Of a stretch of 64,000 nt of DNA, positions 20,568-31,211 are shown piece after piece. Positions within the stretch are counted from its first letter, which is position 1. Each line of letters starts with the position of its first letter. The DNA comes from Gemmatimonadaceae bacterium (GTDB lineage Bacteria; Gemmatimonadota; Gemmatimonadetes; Gemmatimonadales; Gemmatimonadaceae), in contig JANJUF010000051.1 of NCBI GenBank assembly GCA_024710705.1, forward strand, positions 1 to 64,000, written 5' to 3'. Both the position numbers and the translations under genes were made by a program. The notes below the pieces were generated by a model. It had not been told where the DNA came from. It saw only the letters and a list, made by a program, of their open reading frames with translations, and made no database searches.

Positions 20568-21533
20568 ATGAGCGCGTCCTCGGAACTGCCCCGCAACGCC
20601 GGCCAGCCGCTCGACCTCGACGTCGTGCGCGCCATTCGCGTGAACAAGAGCGCGGCCGAGCGGCGCGCGGCGACGATCCCCACGCGGCGCACGGTGAAGA
20701 AGGAATGGCAGGCGGCGTGGCTGCTCAAGGCCATCACGCTGATGGACCTCACGACGCTGTCGGGCGATGACACGCCGGGCAACGTGAAGCGACTCTGCGC
20801 GAAGGCGCGTCGGCCGCTGCGCGATGACCTGCTCGAGCGGCTCGGCGCCACCGAGCTCGGCATTCGCGTCGGCGCCGTGTGCGTCTACCACCAGCTGGTG
20901 CCTACGGCGGTGGCCGCGCTCGAGGGGTCGGGGATTCCGGTGGCTGCGGTGTCCACCGGCTTTCCGGCTGGGCTCTCGCCCTTCGCGCAACGCCTCGAGG
21001 AGATCCACCAGTCGGTGCGGGCTGGCGCGCAGGAGATCGACATCGTCATCACCCGCGCACACGTGCTGACGGGTGATTGGGAAGCGCTCTACGATGAGGT
21101 GAAGGCCTTCCGCGAGGCCTGCGGCGACGCGCACCTGAAGGCGATCCTCGCCACCGGCGAGCTGGCCACGCTCACCAACGTGGCGCGCGCGAGCTGGGTG
21201 GCCATGCAGGCGGGCGCCGATTTCATCAAGACGTCCACCGGGAAGGAAGCCACCAACGCGACGCTGCCGTTCTCGCTCGTGATGGTGCGCCAGATCCGCG
21301 AGTACGAACAGGCCACCGGCTTCAAGGTTGGCTACAAGCCCGCCGGTGGCATTCGCACCGCCAAGCAGTCGCTCGACTATCTCCTCCTGATGAAGGAGGA
21401 ACTCGGTGACCGTTGGCTACAGCCCGACCTCTTCCGCTTTGGCGCCTCGAGCCTGCTGACCGACATCGAGCGCCAGTTGGAACACTTCGTGACGGGCCGC
21501 TATGCCGCGGCCCATCGCCACCCGATGCCCTGA
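20568..21533 (+). CDS. deoC: Deoxyribose-phosphate aldolase
   Basis: LMDLTTLSGDDT, GADFIKTSTGK catalytic lysine, FKVGYKPAGGIRT. Confidence 0.94.
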   Translation: MSASSELPRNAGQPLDLDVVRAIRVNKSAAERRAATIPTRRTVKKEWQAAWLLKAITLMDLTTLSGDDTPGNVKRLCAKARRPLRDDLLERLGATELGIRVGAVCVYHQLVPTAVAALEGSGIPVAAVSTGFPAGLSPFAQRLEEIHQSVRAGAQEIDIVITRAHVLTGDWEALYDEVKAFREACGDAHLKAILATGELATLTNVARASWVAMQAGADFIKTSTGKEATNATLPFSLVMVRQIREYEQATGFKVGYKPAGGIRTAKQSLDYLLLMKEELGDRWLQPDLFRFGASSLLTDIERQLEHFVTGRYAAAHRHPMP

Positions 21534-21547
21534 CCGCCGAGCGATCC

Positions 21548-23950
21548 ATGGCCAGTGTTGCCGAGATCTTCAAGACGATGGACTACGGGCCGGCGCCCGA
21601 GAGCGACGCCGAGGCGCGGGCATGGCTCGCCCGACACGGGGGCAAGTTCGGGCATTTCGTGGACGGCGCCTTCACCAAGGTTGGCACCACGTTCGACGTC
21701 ATCGATCCGAGTACGAATGCGCGACTCGCCAAGGTCACGCAGGGAACCACCAAGGACGTGGACGCTGCCGTCGCGGCGGCGCGAAAGGCCTTCACCAAGT
21801 GGTCCAAGCTCTCGGCCCACGAACGCGCCCGGCACCTCTACGCGCTGGCGCGGATGGTGCAGAAGCACTCGCGGCTGTTCGCGGTGGTGGAGTCCATGGA
21901 CAACGGGAAGAGCATCCGCGAGACGCGCGACCTCGACATCCCGCTTGTGGCGAGGCATTTCTACCATCACGCCGGATGGGCGCAGCTCTTCCCCACGGAG
22001 TTCGCCGGCTACGCGCCGGTGGGCGTGGTGGGGCAGATCATTCCCTGGAACTTCCCGCTGTTGATGCTGGCGTGGAAGATCGCGCCGGCACTCGCGGCGG
22101 GGAACACGGTGGTGCTCAAGCCGGCGGAGTTCACGCCGCTGTCGGCGTTGCTCTTCGCCGAGTTGGCGCACGGGGCCGGCGTGCCGCCGGGCGTCATCAA
22201 CATCATCACCGGCGACGGCCGCACGGGCGCCGCGCTGGTGGAGCACAAGGGCGTGGACAAGATCGCCTTCACGGGCTCCACCGATGTGGGACGCATCATC
22301 CGCAAGGCCACCGCGGGCAGCGGCAAGAAGCTCTCGCTCGAACTCGGCGGCAAGTCGCCGTTCATCGTGTACGATGACGCCGACCTCGATGGGGTGGTGG
22401 AAGGTGTCGTGGACGCCATCTGGTTCAACCAGGGGCAGGTCTGTTGCGCCGGCTCGCGCCTGCTGGTGCAGGAGGGCATCCACGACCGGTTGATCGAGAA
22501 GCTGCGCGTGCGGATGGAGAAGCTCCGCGTCGGCAGGCCGCTCGACAAGGCCGTGGACATGGGCGCGATCGTCGCGCCCGAGCAGCTGGAGCGCATCACC
22601 GCGCTGGTGAGGCAGGGGCAGGACGAGGGCGCCACGATGTGGCAGCCGAGCTGGGGCGTGCCCAAGAACGGCTGCTTCTACCCGCCCACGCTGTTCACGA
22701 ACGTGGAGCCCGCGAGCACCATCGCGCAGGTGGAGATCTTCGGGCCGGTGCTGGTGGCCATGACCTTCCGCACGCCGGAAGAATCGGTGGCGCTGGCCAA
22801 CAACACGCCGTTCGGCCTGGCGGCCAGCGTGTGGAGCGAGAACATCAATCTCGCGCTCGATATTGCGCCGAAGCTCAAGGCCGGCGTCGTGTGGATCAAC
22901 GCTACGAATCTGTTTGATGCCGCCGCCGGCTTCGGCGGATACCGCGAATCAGGCTTTGGGCGAGAGGGTGGCCGCGAAGGGATGTTTGAGTATGTGAAGC
23001 GGGACGGAAGACGGAGGACGGAAGGATCGCGAGCGGTGAAATCCGTGCGCGCGTCGAAACCTTCCAAGGGCACTCCTTCCGTCTCCCGTCTTCCGTCTGA
23101 TGTCGGTGTCGACCGCACCCCCAAGCTCTTCATCGGCGGCAAGCAGGCTCGCCCGGACTCTGGCTACTCTCGCGTGATCCTCGGCCCCACGGGCCAGCGC
23201 GTGGGCGAGGTGGGCGAGGGCAATCGCAAGGACATCCGCAACGCGGTGGAAGCGGCGCATGCTGCGGCCAAGGGATGGTCGCGGAGCACCGCGCACCTTC
23301 GCGCGCAGATTCTCTACTACATTGGCGAGAACCTCGATGCGCGCGCGGCGGAGTTCGCGGCGCGCCTGCGTGCGATGACGGGGGTGACCGCTTCGCAGGC
23401 CAACGCCGAGGTCCAGGCGAGTGTGGCGCGCCTGTTCAGCTACGGCGCCTGGGCCGACAAGTGGGACGGCGCCGTGCACAGCGTGCCGATTCGCGGCGTG
23501 GCACTGCAGATGAATGAGCCGATCGGGGTGGTCGCCGTGGCGGCGCCCAATGAAGCGCCGCTGCTCGGGTTCATCTCGGCTATCGCTCCGCTGATTGCCA
23601 CCGCGAACAGCGTGGTGGTGGTGCCCAGCGAACCCCACCCGCTCTCGGCGACCGATCTCTACACGGTGTTCGAGAGCTCGGACCTGCCGGGCGGCGTGGT
23701 CAACATCGTCACCGGCGCGAAGGACGTGCTGGCGAAGACGCTTGCCGAGCACGATGACGTGGAAGGCATGTGGTACTGGGGCTCGCGCGATGGCGTGAAG
23801 GCCGTGGAGTTCGCTTCGGCGCACAACATGAAGCGCACGTGGTGCCATGCCGGCGCCGTGGACTGGGCCGACGCCAACGAGGGCGAAGGCCGCGAGTACC
23901 TCCGCGAGGCCACGCAGGTGAAGAACATCTGGATCCCGTACGGCGAGTAG
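21548..23950 (+). CDS. Two-domain aldehyde dehydrogenase (ALDH16-like)
   Basis: Start ATG 21548 in ORF 21413..23950, about 800 aa; first domain has LELGGKSP Glu and GQVCCAGSR Cys; second ALDH-like domain (KLFIGGKQARPDSGYSR...) lacks these motifs. Confidence 0.9.
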   Translation: MASVAEIFKTMDYGPAPESDAEARAWLARHGGKFGHFVDGAFTKVGTTFDVIDPSTNARLAKVTQGTTKDVDAAVAAARKAFTKWSKLSAHERARHLYALARMVQKHSRLFAVVESMDNGKSIRETRDLDIPLVARHFYHHAGWAQLFPTEFAGYAPVGVVGQIIPWNFPLLMLAWKIAPALAAGNTVVLKPAEFTPLSALLFAELAHGAGVPPGVINIITGDGRTGAALVEHKGVDKIAFTGSTDVGRIIRKATAGSGKKLSLELGGKSPFIVYDDADLDGVVEGVVDAIWFNQGQVCCAGSRLLVQEGIHDRLIEKLRVRMEKLRVGRPLDKAVDMGAIVAPEQLERITALVRQGQDEGATMWQPSWGVPKNGCFYPPTLFTNVEPASTIAQVEIFGPVLVAMTFRTPEESVALANNTPFGLAASVWSENINLALDIAPKLKAGVVWINATNLFDAAAGFGGYRESGFGREGGREGMFEYVKRDGRRRTEGSRAVKSVRASKPSKGTPSVSRLPSDVGVDRTPKLFIGGKQARPDSGYSRVILGPTGQRVGEVGEGNRKDIRNAVEAAHAAAKGWSRSTAHLRAQILYYIGENLDARAAEFAARLRAMTGVTASQANAEVQASVARLFSYGAWADKWDGAVHSVPIRGVALQMNEPIGVVAVAAPNEAPLLGFISAIAPLIATANSVVVVPSEPHPLSATDLYTVFESSDLPGGVVNIVTGAKDVLAKTLAEHDDVEGMWYWGSRDGVKAVEFASAHNMKRTWCHAGAVDWADANEGEGREYLREATQVKNIWIPYGE
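23003..23097. repeat. Palindromic heptad repeat inside the aldehyde dehydrogenase ORF
   Basis: Left arm GACGGAAGACGGAGGACGGAAGGA (23003-23026); right arm TCCTTCCGTCTCCCGTCTTCCGTC (23074-23097), 22/24 complementary; 47-bp loop; reading frame stays open. Confidence 0.9.
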
Positions 23951-23954
23951 CGGC

Positions 23955-23975
23955 GCCTTCGTGGTGAATGCAGTT
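23955..23975. repeat. Truncated copy of the CACGAAGG-type repeat
   Basis: GCCTTCGTGGTGAATGCAGTT, 20/21 identical to 42031-42051. Confidence 0.75.
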
Positions 23976-25125
23976 AAGGCGAGCGCCACAGAGGGTAGAG
24001 GCGGACCAGCGGCTGCCCTTCGCCGGTGTCCACGTACTTGCCCAGCACGTAGTCGCGTCCGATCTCGAAGACCTGGAGGGCACGCGGCATTGCGACCGTG
24101 GCGACGTGGCGGCCATCGGGGCCGAAAACTTGCCACTCTGCCGTGGCGGAGGCAGGCGGCGTGTACGCGCGCACCCAGACGTGGTCGTCCGCGTCCACCA
24201 CGAGTGCAGTGTAGGCGGCGTGGGTCGCGGGATAGGTGATTCCCGCCGATTCCCGCTCCATTGACGCGCGCTCCGACTCGCCGCGCTCGGCCACATAGCG
24301 CTCGATGCGATCTCGGATGTCCTCGGGCGTGACCGGTTGCAGAGCGGCCGCGAGGTGGATCGGGTCGAGTGGCGTGCCGTCGAGGGCGTAGACTCGCAGC
24401 GTAAACGTGTCGCCGCTCCCCACATAGATCCGCTCGCGACCGACGCCGATCACCGGCTGGCGGCCGAAGGGCAGGGGCATCGTGCCGACGAATCGTCCGT
24501 TGTGGGTCTGTCCCCAGCGTTCGGACGAGGGGACCGAGTCGAAGACCACCGCCGGCCCGTCCGGTGTCGCGGTGGTCCACGCGGGCACCGTGTCCCGGTG
24601 AGTGCCCACCTGCGGCCGGCTGCGTGCGCCCCAGGCGAGATGCGCAAAGCGGCCGGCGGCGTTGCAGGCGGAGGCGTACGGCGCCTGCCGTCCCTCCGGG
24701 ATCGCGAAGCGGAACTCGCGCAGGTAGGTGCCTTCCAGTGAGAAGACGGAGACGCGCCGGCCGTCGATGTCGTACGTCAGGATCTCGTCGCCGCATCGAA
24801 AGAGCGTGGCGAGGTAGGTAATCTCCCCGGGGCCCGCGCCGTTTCGTGCGATCCGTGACTCGAGTGAGGCGTCGGCGCGGAAGATCCGGAGTGGCGTCTC
24901 GCCGAGGTCGGCGACGATGATGCGGCCGTCGGCGAGCCGAGTGGCGCCGGTCACGCGGGTGAGGAGGGCCTCGGGGCGCTCGTCGCGGCCGATGGTGATC
25001 GTGGCGGAGTCGAGGGACCAGGTCTTGGTTCCAGACTCGACTCGCGCCGCGTCGGGCGCGCAGGCCGTGAGCGCGATGGCAGCCAGGCCAGATATCCGTG
25101 CCACCATCGTGGTCGTCATTCGCAT
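23974..25125 (-). CDS. 6-bladed beta-propeller lipoprotein-like protein
   Basis: Lipobox-like LTAC near N-terminus; repeated blade-like motifs (GRIIVADLGETPLRIF, RNGAGPGEI, RVSVFSLEGTYL). Confidence 0.65.
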   Translation of the reverse strand: MRMTTTMVARISGLAAIALTACAPDAARVESGTKTWSLDSATITIGRDERPEALLTRVTGATRLADGRIIVADLGETPLRIFRADASLESRIARNGAGPGEITYLATLFRCGDEILTYDIDGRRVSVFSLEGTYLREFRFAIPEGRQAPYASACNAAGRFAHLAWGARSRPQVGTHRDTVPAWTTATPDGPAVVFDSVPSSERWGQTHNGRFVGTMPLPFGRQPVIGVGRERIYVGSGDTFTLRVYALDGTPLDPIHLAAALQPVTPEDIRDRIERYVAERGESERASMERESAGITYPATHAAYTALVVDADDHVWVRAYTPPASATAEWQVFGPDGRHVATVAMPRALQVFEIGRDYVLGKYVDTGEGQPLVRLYPLWRSP

Positions 25126-25127
25126 CG

Positions 25128-27214
<2,087 letters not shown>

Positions 27215-27248
27215 CGCGTTTTCGGCTCCGGTACACTTCGGGTTCCTG

Positions 27249-28343
27249 ATGCCCACCCAATCTAGTTCGGAGACGAAGCCCCGCGCGTGGGTCGAGGTGG
27301 ACCTCGCGGCCATCCTGCGCAACGCCAAGGCGCTCGAGCGCCAGACGCGCACCCGGCTCCTGCCCATGGTGAAAGCGGACGCGTACGGCCTCGGGGCGGT
27401 GCCCGTGGCGCGCGCCCTCGACGCGCTGGATCCCATCGCCTTCGGGGTCTCCAGCATCGTCGAGGGTGAGGAGTTGCGGCGCGCCGGCATCCAGCGCCCG
27501 GTCGTCGTGTTCACGCCGACGCTCCCGCGCGACTTGGACCGGCTCCGCCATGCGAAGCTCACGCCGACCCTCGCCTCGCCGGAGGGGATTGCCCGTTGGA
27601 CCGCGCTAGGCGGTGGACCCTGGCACCTCGCGATCGAGACGGGCATGCACCGCGCTGGCATCGCGTGGGACGCTGTCGGCGGATTGGCCGCGGCCGTGCA
27701 GGCCGAGCCCCCCGAGGGGGCATTCACTCACTTCCACTCGGCCGAGCTCGACAATCAGTCGCTGAGCCTGCAGGAGGAGCGGTTCCGTGTCGCGCTCGAC
27801 GCCCTGCCGCTCCGTCCTCGCGTGCTTCACACCGAGAACAGCGCGGCAGCAGTGCGCCGCCACCCGTCGCCCTGGGACTGCATTCGGCCCGGCGTCTTCC
27901 TCTATGGCGTGGGCAGCGGCCCCACGGCGGCGCTGCAGCCGGAGCCGGTGGTTCACCTGCGCGCCCAAGTGGTGGAGTTGCGCATCGTGCCCGACGGCGA
28001 GACGGTGAGTTACGACGCCACGTGGGTGGCGCGAGGGGCGCGCCGCATCGCCACCGTCGCGGTGGGCTACGGCGACGGCTATCGGCGGCATCTCGGCAAC
28101 GTGGGCAAGGCCCTTGTCGGCGGCGGCATCGCGCCCGTGGTGGGCGTGGTGACCATGGACATGCTGATGATCGACGCGACGGGTCTTCCTTGCGAGGAGG
28201 GCGACGTCGTGACCCTGCTGGGCCGCAGCGGGGAACACCTGCTCAGCGCCGAAGCGGTGGCGGAGATGGGCCACCTCTCGCCGTATGAGCTGCTCACTGG
28301 GCTTCGGCAGCGGCTGCCGCGCACGTATGTGGGCGGGGCGTGA
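27249..28343 (+). CDS. alr: Alanine racemase
   Basis: Start ATG 27249; PMVKADAYGLGAVPVARAL PLP-lysine motif, TVAVGYGDGYRR. Confidence 0.95.
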   Translation: MPTQSSSETKPRAWVEVDLAAILRNAKALERQTRTRLLPMVKADAYGLGAVPVARALDALDPIAFGVSSIVEGEELRRAGIQRPVVVFTPTLPRDLDRLRHAKLTPTLASPEGIARWTALGGGPWHLAIETGMHRAGIAWDAVGGLAAAVQAEPPEGAFTHFHSAELDNQSLSLQEERFRVALDALPLRPRVLHTENSAAAVRRHPSPWDCIRPGVFLYGVGSGPTAALQPEPVVHLRAQVVELRIVPDGETVSYDATWVARGARRIATVAVGYGDGYRRHLGNVGKALVGGGIAPVVGVVTMDMLMIDATGLPCEEGDVVTLLGRSGEHLLSAEAVAEMGHLSPYELLTGLRQRLPRTYVGGA

Positions 28344-29509
28344 TGGCGAGGCGCGCGGTCATCCTCGTGCTCGATGGCGTCGGTATCGGTGCGGCGCACG
28401 ACGTCGCGGCCTACGGTGACGAAGGCTCCGATACGCTCGGCAACGTGGCCCGCGCGGTGGGTGGGCTCCTCGTTCCCAATCTCGCGCGACTGGGGCTCGG
28501 ACGCATCCGACCGCTGTTCGGCGTGCCGGACGTGGCCGCCCCGAGCGGCGCCTGGGGCCTGCTCGAGCCGCGCAGCGCCGGCAAGGACAGCACCACCGGG
28601 CATTGGGAGATAGCCGGCGTGCATCTTGCGCGGCCCTTCCCGACGTATCCGCATGGCTTTCCCCAGGAGTTGCTCACCGAGTTCTCGCGGCGCACCGGGC
28701 GGGGGGTGATAGGCAACGTGGTCGGGAGCGGCACGAAGGTGCTCGACGACTTCGGGGCCGAGCACCAGCGCACGGGGAGCTGGATCGTCTACACCTCGGC
28801 CGACTCCGTCTTCCAGGTGGCAGCGCACGAGGACACGGTCCCGCTGGCGGAACTGTACGCGGCCTGCGCCACGGCGCGCGAGATGCTCGTGCCCCCACAC
28901 GATGCGTCGCGCGTCATCGCCCGTCCGTTTGCTGGTCGCCCCGGGGCGTGGGTGCGCACGGCGAACCGTCGCGACTACTCGATCGTGCCTCCCGAAGAGA
29001 CCCTTCTCGATGCGCTCCAGGCGGCGGGAATCGAGCGGACAGGGGTCGGGAAGGTGGATGATCTCTTCGCCCGCCGGGGGCTGGAGGGAGGCCACACGTC
29101 GGGGAACGCCGAGGGGATTCGCCGGATTCTCGAGTGGCTTCGTCGCGGACCGGATGGGTTGTTGTTCGCCAACCTTGTAGATTTCGACCAGGCCTACGGG
29201 CACCGGAACGATGTTCCGGGGTTCCACCAAGCACTGCGCGACTTCGACGCCGCGCTCCCTGAGATCATCGCCGCCCTCCGCGAGGACGACCTGTTGTTCA
29301 TCACGGCCGACCACGGCAACGACCCGACCACGCCCTCCAGCGACCACGCCCGCGAGAATGTCCCGCTGCTCGTCGCGGGTCCGCGCGTGCGTCCGGTGGA
29401 CCTTGGCCGGCGACCGACGTTCTCCGATCTGGGGGCCACGGTGGCCGACTGGTTCGGCATCGGCTTCCGCGGCCGCGGGACCTCGTTCCTTCCGGCGTTG
29501 CTCGACTGA
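28340..29509 (+). CDS. deoB: Phosphopentomutase
   Basis: LVLDGVGIGAAHDVAAYGDEGSDTLGN, STTGHWEI, ITADHGNDPTTPSSDHARENVPLL. Confidence 0.94.
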   Translation: MMARRAVILVLDGVGIGAAHDVAAYGDEGSDTLGNVARAVGGLLVPNLARLGLGRIRPLFGVPDVAAPSGAWGLLEPRSAGKDSTTGHWEIAGVHLARPFPTYPHGFPQELLTEFSRRTGRGVIGNVVGSGTKVLDDFGAEHQRTGSWIVYTSADSVFQVAAHEDTVPLAELYAACATAREMLVPPHDASRVIARPFAGRPGAWVRTANRRDYSIVPPEETLLDALQAAGIERTGVGKVDDLFARRGLEGGHTSGNAEGIRRILEWLRRGPDGLLFANLVDFDQAYGHRNDVPGFHQALRDFDAALPEIIAALREDDLLFITADHGNDPTTPSSDHARENVPLLVAGPRVRPVDLGRRPTFSDLGATVADWFGIGFRGRGTSFLPALLD

Positions 29510-29916
29510 TGGCCACGCTGCCGCGCGAGGAGGAGTTGACGACGCGCGCGCGCGCCGCGCAGGCGCGTGCCTACGCGCCGTACTCCCAGTTCCACGTGGG
29601 CGCGGCGCTGCTCTGCGCCGACGGGACGATCGTTGACGGCTGCAACGTCGAGAACGCCTCGTATCCCGCCGGGACCTGCGCCGAGCGGGTCGCGCTCGGC
29701 GCCGCGGTGGTGGCCGGGCATCGGCAGTTCGTCGCCGTGGCCATCGCCACCGACGCCCCCGAGGGCACGCCGCCCTGCGGCATCTGTCGGCAGGCGCTCG
29801 CCGAGTTCGCACCGACGCTGGCGGTGGTTGCCATCGCCAAGGACGGCCGCCGCGTCCGCTGGACGCTGGATTCGCTCCTGCCGTTCCCATTCACGCCTTC
29901 ATCGCTCGAGACCTGA
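29509..29916 (+). CDS. cdd: Cytidine deaminase
   Basis: CNVENASYPAGTCAERVAL and PCGICRQALAEF zinc-site motifs. Confidence 0.95.
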   Translation: MATLPREEELTTRARAAQARAYAPYSQFHVGAALLCADGTIVDGCNVENASYPAGTCAERVALGAAVVAGHRQFVAVAIATDAPEGTPPCGICRQALAEFAPTLAVVAIAKDGRRVRWTLDSLLPFPFTPSSLET

Positions 29917-31211
29917 TGTTTCGCCGTTCCGCTCGCCTGTGGTCGTTGCTGGCCTTTCCGGCCCTCTTCGCGGTTGCCGCGTGCACCGAGGATCTCGAGA
30001 CCGGGGCCGTCTGCCCGACGCTCTGCCCGGGGCAGGGCGTCGACGTCTTCGACACGATCCTGACGCCCGCCTACGTCTACGACTCGACCCTCGTCGGCTA
30101 TCCCACGCAGGGCCTCGAGAACCCGCTCTTCCTCGCCGCCCGCGGGGATTCACTCGACGTGCGGACGGTCATCCGCTTCGACACGCTCCAGCGCTTCTTC
30201 CGGCCAACGCCGGCCGACACGCTGCGTCCGATCACCGACGTCGATTCGGCCTATCTCTCCGTCATCATGCGGGCCGACGGATTGCCGACGCCGGGCACCT
30301 TCTTCGTGGACGTCTACGATGTCGACGATGCGGCGATTTCGGATACGATCCTGTCGGAGATCGTGCCCTTGTTCACGCCGGCACGATTGATGGGCACCTA
30401 CGAGGGCGACTCGACGCTCACCGACTCCGTGCGCGTGCGGATCCCGCTGGACTCGGCCTACCTGCGGGCCATCATCCAGGACCCGGACCGGCGGCTGCGG
30501 CTCGGCCTGCAGGTGCGCAGCGCCGATGCCGTCCAGCTCCGCATCACGCCGTTCACGCTCGGCGTCGACGCGGGCCCCTTCGTCGAGTACCGCGTGTCAC
30601 CGGACGAGATTGTCGGCCGTGTCGGGCCGCTCCAGCCCTACTCGGAGACGCCGACCACGCCGTTGATTGTCGCCGACGATCTCACCGACTACATCGTCGT
30701 GGTCAATGCGCCCGGGACCGTGGCGAGCGGCCGCTTCTCCGTGGGCGGATTCCCGGGGACCCGGGCATACCTGCGTTTTGACCTGCCGCGGTGGCTGACC
30801 GACTCGGTGGGCGTGCTGAAGGCCGAACTCGAGATGGTGCAGGATCCCGTGCGCGGGATGTCCGACGCGGACACGGTCACGCTGAACACCCACCTCGTGC
30901 TCGCGGGGTATCCAATCACCGAGGAACGCCGCGCGGCCACGCTCCTCTCGCCCCCGGATATCTTCACGTTGCCATTGCGCGTCGTGCCCAGTGACAGCGG
31001 GCAGAAGCGGCTGTCCATGGGCGGCCTCGTCCGTCAGTGGCGGACCTTCGATGGCGTGCAGTTCATCCCTACCGCCATCGTGTTCCGTAGCGCCGTGGAA
31101 GGCACGTCGCCGGCTACGGTGCGCTTCTTCGGCTTCGACGCGGCCGATCCGGCCCTGCGGCCGCGGCTCCGCGTGAGCTACACGCCAAACGTGATCTTCG
31201 GTCGCCCGTAA
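29916..31211 (+). CDS. Hypothetical secreted lipoprotein
   Basis: Signal with lipobox-like VAAC; long open frame, no recognised domain. Confidence 0.6.
   Translation: MFRRSARLWSLLAFPALFAVAACTEDLETGAVCPTLCPGQGVDVFDTILTPAYVYDSTLVGYPTQGLENPLFLAARGDSLDVRTVIRFDTLQRFFRPTPADTLRPITDVDSAYLSVIMRADGLPTPGTFFVDVYDVDDAAISDTILSEIVPLFTPARLMGTYEGDSTLTDSVRVRIPLDSAYLRAIIQDPDRRLRLGLQVRSADAVQLRITPFTLGVDAGPFVEYRVSPDEIVGRVGPLQPYSETPTTPLIVADDLTDYIVVVNAPGTVASGRFSVGGFPGTRAYLRFDLPRWLTDSVGVLKAELEMVQDPVRGMSDADTVTLNTHLVLAGYPITEERRAATLLSPPDIFTLPLRVVPSDSGQKRLSMGGLVRQWRTFDGVQFIPTAIVFRSAVEGTSPATVRFFGFDAADPALRPRLRVSYTPNVIFGRP

Noticed and set aside
17936-20863. 975-aa minus-strand ORF antisense to asparaginase and asnS
   Set aside because: Shadow of well-conserved + strand genes; no recognisable protein motifs
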